From Streptomyces beigongshangae (GTDB taxonomy: Bacteria > Actinomycetota > Actinomycetes > Streptomycetales > Streptomycetaceae), in contig NZ_JAHKJW010000005.1 of the NCBI RefSeq assembly GCF_019710745.1, positions 1 through 64,000 on the forward strand: a stretch of DNA of 64,000 bases. The letters run 5' to 3'. Below the pieces are notes generated by a model. It did no database searches. It was not told where the DNA came from and saw only the letters and a list, made by a program, of their open reading frames with translations. The translations under genes were made by a program, and so were the position numbers. Positions 60,749 to 64,000 of the stretch are shown here, piece by piece; position 1 is the stretch's first letter; each line of letters starts with the position of its first letter.

Positions 60749-63187
60749 TCACTCGTTGGTGAACTCCTCGACCACCGTTGCCCCCAGTTCCCGCACGATC
60801 AGTTCGTGGCCCGACAGCGCCGACTCGTCGAGGTCGGGGTCGTCGTCCTCCGGGATGTCGTCCTCCGGGGAGATGGGAGGCGGCTCCGGAGCGGAGGGGC
60901 GGGGCGGCGGCTGATGGGCCGACGAGGGCGGCGGGCCGCCCGCGGACGCCGACTGGTTCCGGGCGGCCGGGGCGGCGGCCGGGCCGGGGGACGGGGCCGC
61001 CGGCTGCTGCGGGGCAGGACGGGGTGCGCCCTGCTGCGGCGCCGCACCACCCGGTGCGTAACCTCCGCCCCCGCCCCCACCCCCGAAACCGCCGCCGAAC
61101 CCGCCGCTCTGCGCGGCCGGCGGTACCGAGCCGCCGGACGGGTCGATGACCGCCTCGATCTTCCACTGGACGTTGAACAGCTCGGACAGCGCCTGTCGCA
61201 GCACTTCCTCACTGCCGCTGCTCGCGAAGTTGTCCCGCGCGCCGACGTTGACGAAGCCGAGTTGGAGGGTGGTGCCGTCGAAGCCGGTCACCTGCGCGTT
61301 CTGGCTGAGCAGGATCCAGGTGAAGCGGCGGCGGTTCTTCACCGCCTCCAGGATGTTCGGCCAGAGGGTGCGGGGGTCCGGACCGCCGCCGGAAGGGGCG
61401 GAGAGGCCGGGCCCGGCGGAGGCAGGAGCGGAGACAGGAGCAGCGGCAGGGGCGTACGGAGGGGACGGGCGGACCCCGCCGGAACCGCCCGGGGCGGACG
61501 CGGTGGATGGTGCGCCGGACGCCCCGAACGGGGGCTGTCCTCCGCCCGCGGGCGTCGCGGTCGGCCAGCCACCGGGCCGCCGGCCGCCGCCGACGGCTGT
61601 CGCGGTGGGCCAGGCACCGGGCGCACCACCGGCTGCGCCACCAGCCGCACCGTCGGCCGCGGGAGCCGGGCTCGGCGCGGGCGGCTGCTCCGCGACCGGG
61701 GCATGAGCCGCCCCGTACCCCGTGTCCCCGCCAGAACCAGCAGGACCACTGGGACCACTGGGACCACTGGGACTACCGGGAGCACCGGCCCCTCCCCCGC
61801 CACCCGGCATCGCTCCGGCTGCCGTGCCCGGTCCGGCTGCCGTGCCCGGTCCGGCACCGCCCCGTACCGCGGCACGGGCCGCGGCGGGACCGCCGATGGG
61901 ACCACCGGCGGGGCTGCCGGCCGGGCCCCCCTGCAGCCCCACGGGCGCACCCCCCGGATGTGCGTCGGGTCCGGGCACGTAGCCCATCGGAGGCACGGCG
62001 GGAGCACCGGCGCCCGCTCCCGTGAAGTTCACCCCGCGCTCGATCCGGTCGAGGCGGGCCATGACGGACCGCTCGTCCCCGTACGCCGCGGGCAGCAGCA
62101 CCCGCGCGCAGATCAGTTCGAGCTGGAGGCGGGGCGAGGTGGCGCCCCTCATCTCCGTCAGCCCGGTGTTGACGAGGTCGGCCGCGCGGCTCAGCTCGGC
62201 GGCGCCGAACACCTCGGCCTGGGCCGTCATCCGTTCCACCACATCGGCGGGGGCGTCGATGAGTCCCTTCTCGCCGGCGTCCGGCACTGCGGCGAGGATC
62301 ACGAGGTCCCGCAGCCGCTCCAGCAGGTCGGCGACGAAGCGGCGGGGGTCGTTGCCGCCCTCGATGACCCGGTCGACCACTTCGAAGGCGGCCGCACCGT
62401 CACCCGAGGCGAATGCCTCCACCACGGAGTCGAGCAGCGAGCCGTCCGTGTACCCGAGGAGGGAGGTGGCCATGGCGTACGTCACACCGTCGGCGCGGGC
62501 TCCGGCGAGGAGCTGGTCCATGACGGACATGGAGTCACGCACGGACCCGGCGCCAGCCCGCACGACGAGCGGAAGCACCCCGTCCTCGACGGCCATGCCC
62601 TCGCGCCCGCAGACCTCGGCGAGGTACTCCCGCAGGGTGCCGGGGGGAACGAGCCGGAACGGATAGTGGTGCGTCCGCGACCGGATCGTCCCGATGACCT
62701 TCTCGGGCTCGGTGGTGGCGAAGATGAACTTGAGGTGCTCCGGCGGCTCCTCGACGACCTTCAGCAGCGCGTTGAAGCCGGCGGACGTGACCATGTGGGC
62801 CTCGTCGATGATGTAGATCTTGTACCGGCTGCTCGCGGGTCCGAAGAACGCCTTCTCGCGCAGGTCACGGGCGTCGTCCACGCCACCGTGGGAGGCCGCG
62901 TCGATCTCGATGACGTCGATGGAGCCGGGCCCGTTCCTGGCCAGGTCGCGACAGGATTGGCACTCTCCGCACGGGGTGGGCGTGGGCCCCTGCTCGCAGT
63001 TCAGACAGCGCGCCAGGATCCGCGCACTGGTCGTCTTCCCGCAGCCGCGCGGCCCGCTGAACAGGTACGCGTGGTTGACCCGGTTGTTCCGCAGCGCCTG
63101 CTGCAGCGGATCGGTTACATGCTCCTGCCCGATGACCTCGGCGAACGACTCCGGGCGATAACGGCGGTACAGCGCGAGAGACGACAC
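60749..63187 (-). CDS. dnaX: DNA polymerase III subunit gamma/tau
   Basis: An 812-residue clamp-loader subunit starting at GTG 63187 (VSSLALYRRYRP). Walker A is GPRGCGKTT (residues 45-53), the zinc module has C61, C64, C73, C76/C79 (CLNCEQG, CGECQSC), Walker B IIDEAHMVTS, and sensor 1 FIFATTEPEKVI. After domain III (to about residue 400) a very long Pro/Gly/Ala-rich linker (about 400-600) precedes a C-terminal tau-like domain (NRRRFTWILLSQNAQVTGFDG) and an acidic end (PEDDIPEDDDPDLDES). Gene order SRP RNA-dnaX is conserved in Streptomyces. Confidence 0.96.
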   Translation of the reverse strand: MSSLALYRRYRPESFAEVIGQEHVTDPLQQALRNNRVNHAYLFSGPRGCGKTTSARILARCLNCEQGPTPTPCGECQSCRDLARNGPGSIDVIEIDAASHGGVDDARDLREKAFFGPASSRYKIYIIDEAHMVTSAGFNALLKVVEEPPEHLKFIFATTEPEKVIGTIRSRTHHYPFRLVPPGTLREYLAEVCGREGMAVEDGVLPLVVRAGAGSVRDSMSVMDQLLAGARADGVTYAMATSLLGYTDGSLLDSVVEAFASGDGAAAFEVVDRVIEGGNDPRRFVADLLERLRDLVILAAVPDAGEKGLIDAPADVVERMTAQAEVFGAAELSRAADLVNTGLTEMRGATSPRLQLELICARVLLPAAYGDERSVMARLDRIERGVNFTGAGAGAPAVPPMGYVPGPDAHPGGAPVGLQGGPAGSPAGGPIGGPAAARAAVRGGAGPGTAAGPGTAAGAMPGGGGGAGAPGSPSGPSGPSGPAGSGGDTGYGAAHAPVAEQPPAPSPAPAADGAAGGAAGGAPGAWPTATAVGGGRRPGGWPTATPAGGGQPPFGASGAPSTASAPGGSGGVRPSPPYAPAAAPVSAPASAGPGLSAPSGGGPDPRTLWPNILEAVKNRRRFTWILLSQNAQVTGFDGTTLQLGFVNVGARDNFASSGSEEVLRQALSELFNVQWKIEAVIDPSGGSVPPAAQSGGFGGGFGGGGGGGGYAPGGAAPQQGAPRPAPQQPAAPSPGPAAAPAARNQSASAGGPPPSSAHQPPPRPSAPEPPPISPEDDIPEDDDPDLDESALSGHELIVRELGATVVEEFTNE

Positions 63188-63332
63188 ACGTACGAGGTTA
63201 TAGGCGCCCACTGACAACGAGGACCGCCCGCCGCACGTCCCCGCCCACCGCCACAGGACCACCGCCCGGGCCCGCGCGTGGCGCCTCGCCCCGGCCGGCG
63301 CCCCACGGCCTCGCAGCCCCGCACACGCAAGC

Positions 63333-63420
63333 GCCCCCCACGCACCCGCCAGAGCCAACCTACCCTTGCTGCCTTCCGGCCCTGGGGGAGTTCAGTCAGA
63401 TAGCGCCACGTGAGGGGCTG
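63333..63420 (-). ncRNA. ffs: Signal recognition particle RNA (4.5S type)
   Basis: On the minus strand, CCCCTCACG and CGTGGGGGG close a long hairpin whose tip has the SRP-specific GGCCGGAAGGCAGCAAGGGTA (asymmetric loop plus GGAA tetraloop, the Ffh-binding site). Length is about 88-93 nt; ends are approximate. It lies between tRNA-Ser and dnaX, the usual Streptomyces position. Confidence 0.9.
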
Positions 63421-63493
63421 CGCACACAGTACCCGATCCGGGCGGGGGGAACGAGTTCGCGAGCACTGCTCAACGTCTTGTATTGTTTGCCCC

Positions 63494-63581
63494 GGAGGAT
63501 TCGCCTAGTGGCCTAGGGCGCACGCTTGGAAAGCGTGTTGGGGGCAACCCCTCACGAGTTCGAATCTCGTATCCTCCGCCA
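63494..63581 (+). tRNA. tRNA-Ser (GGA)
   Basis: Class II tRNA of 88 nt including encoded CCA. Acceptor GGAGGAT/ATCCTCC, anticodon stem-loop CACGC-TTGGAAA-GCGTG, long variable arm TTGGGGGCAACCCCT, T-arm ACGAGTTCGAATCTCGT. A tyrosine recombinase gene begins 62 bp beyond its 3' end, so the tRNA is a likely integration site. Confidence 0.95.
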
Positions 63582-63600
63582 GTGCCTCACCGGGCACGAT

Positions 63601-63638
63601 GTCGAAGGGCCCCACCGTTCGCGGTGGGGCCCTTCGAC
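63601..63638. terminator. Terminator hairpin between tRNA-Ser and the integrase gene
   Basis: GTCGAAGGGCCCCACC and GGTGGGGCCCTTCGAC, perfect 16-bp arms around a 6-nt loop. It lies between convergent genes and can serve both. Confidence 0.85.
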
Positions 63639-63643
63639 GGTTC

Positions 63644-64000
63644 TCAGCTCTCGTTGTCCTGGTTTTTGTCCACAGCGGGTTCCGCGGGCCCCCAGATGGC
63701 ATCGGCGATCTTCCGGGCGACGTCTTTGAGCATGGCGTCCGGCACGTGCAGATAACGCGCCCGCATCCGTGCGGAGGTGCCCGGCTCCCACCCCATGATC
63801 TGGTCGATGACCCGGGCCGGGACCCCGAGCAGCATGAGCACGGTGGCCGCGGTATGCCGTGCGTCGTGCAACCGGCCGTCCCGCACCTGCGCGTCCGCCA
63901 AGAGCCGCTTCCAGTCGTGATAGTCCGTGTTCGGGCTCAGCGGGCCGCCCAGCGCCCTGGTGAACACGTAGTCCGACTCGATCCACAGGTTGCCCGCGGT
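63644..64000 (-). CDS. Tyrosine recombinase/integrase, C-terminal part (runs off the window)
   Basis: The frame is open to the right edge, so only the last 119 or so residues are seen. The catalytic-domain motifs are LHDARHTAATVLMLLGV (HxxR box), IDQIMGWEPG (Trp in place of the usual second His-type motif GHSS), and MRARYLHV with the nucleophilic Tyr. The Arg I motif lies outside. A 3' end facing the 3' end of tRNA-Ser is the standard layout of integrated actinobacterial elements (AICE, prophage or plasmid). The rest of the element must lie beyond 64000. Confidence 0.9.
   Translation of the reverse strand, partial: TAGNLWIESDYVFTRALGGPLSPNTDYHDWKRLLADAQVRDGRLHDARHTAATVLMLLGVPARVIDQIMGWEPGTSARMRARYLHVPDAMLKDVARKIADAIWGPAEPAVDKNQDNES

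Overview
The window is typical high-GC actinomycete chromosome. The gene content and order (bldC, hrpA, vdh, purSQL with an Lsr2 paralogue, an SRP RNA beside dnaX, an ORF1590-type sporulation gene) point to Streptomyces. From memory, the order matches the core chromosome of the genus (roughly the SCO4067-SCO4122 stretch of S. coelicolor, read in reverse). Most of it is conserved chromosome rather than an island. The two window edges differ: the left edge is the promoter and leader zone of an rRNA operon that runs off the window, and the right edge enters an integrative element next to a tRNA-Ser gene.

Layout. 1-350: rRNA operon promoters (minus strand). 0.4-10.2 kb: MarR/MFS divergent pair, methyltransferase, SpoIIE-type phosphatase, NDH-2 dehydrogenase, TetR regulator, and an orphan asparagine-synthetase-like enzyme. 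11-17.5 kb: ORF1590-type developmental gene, LhgO-like oxidase, TrmB, PrsW-type protease, and an M23 peptidase under a cyclic-di-AMP riboswitch. 17.9-22.7 kb: initiator tRNA; a riboflavin-type module (RibD-like fusion, MarR, RibA) with shared palindromic operators; small membrane and secreted proteins; tRNA-Lys. 22.8-31.8 kb: APC permease, DEAD-box helicase with a repeated RGG-like tail, lipoprotein, small zincin, metallophosphoesterase, a tRNA Glu-Asp-Phe cluster, and a YhgE-like protein. 32-40.7 kb: HrpA, a second tRNA-Asp, a small CPVCH protein, BldC, an unknown protein, valine dehydrogenase, and a DUF3073 protein. 40.8-48.8 kb: purM-purF, META lipoprotein, maleylpyruvate-isomerase-like protein, purL-purQ-purS. 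49-54.1 kb: Lsr2 paralogue, two tRNA-Gly genes (one with an abnormal D-loop and T-arm), an ABC exporter with a two-component system, and another tRNA-Gly. 54.2-63.6 kb: purC, dimethylformamidase-beta-like protein, a degenerate M48-like membrane protein, purD, dnaX, SRP RNA, tRNA-Ser. 63.6-64 kb: C-terminal part of a tyrosine recombinase.

Functionally, seven purine genes (purM, F, L, Q, S, C, D) lie within 20 kb as four separate transcription units. Several developmental or nucleoid regulators (BldC, Lsr2-like, ORF1590-like, SpoIIE-like) are interleaved with them. A GC-rich intergenic repeat family (at least seven copies, all just downstream of genes) recurs through the window. The observations most worth a second look are the atypical tRNA-Gly(UCC), the MarR-RibD-RibA regulon, the perfect palindromes between purS and the lsr2-like gene, the inverted repeats upstream of bldC, and the two enzymes with altered catalytic motifs.
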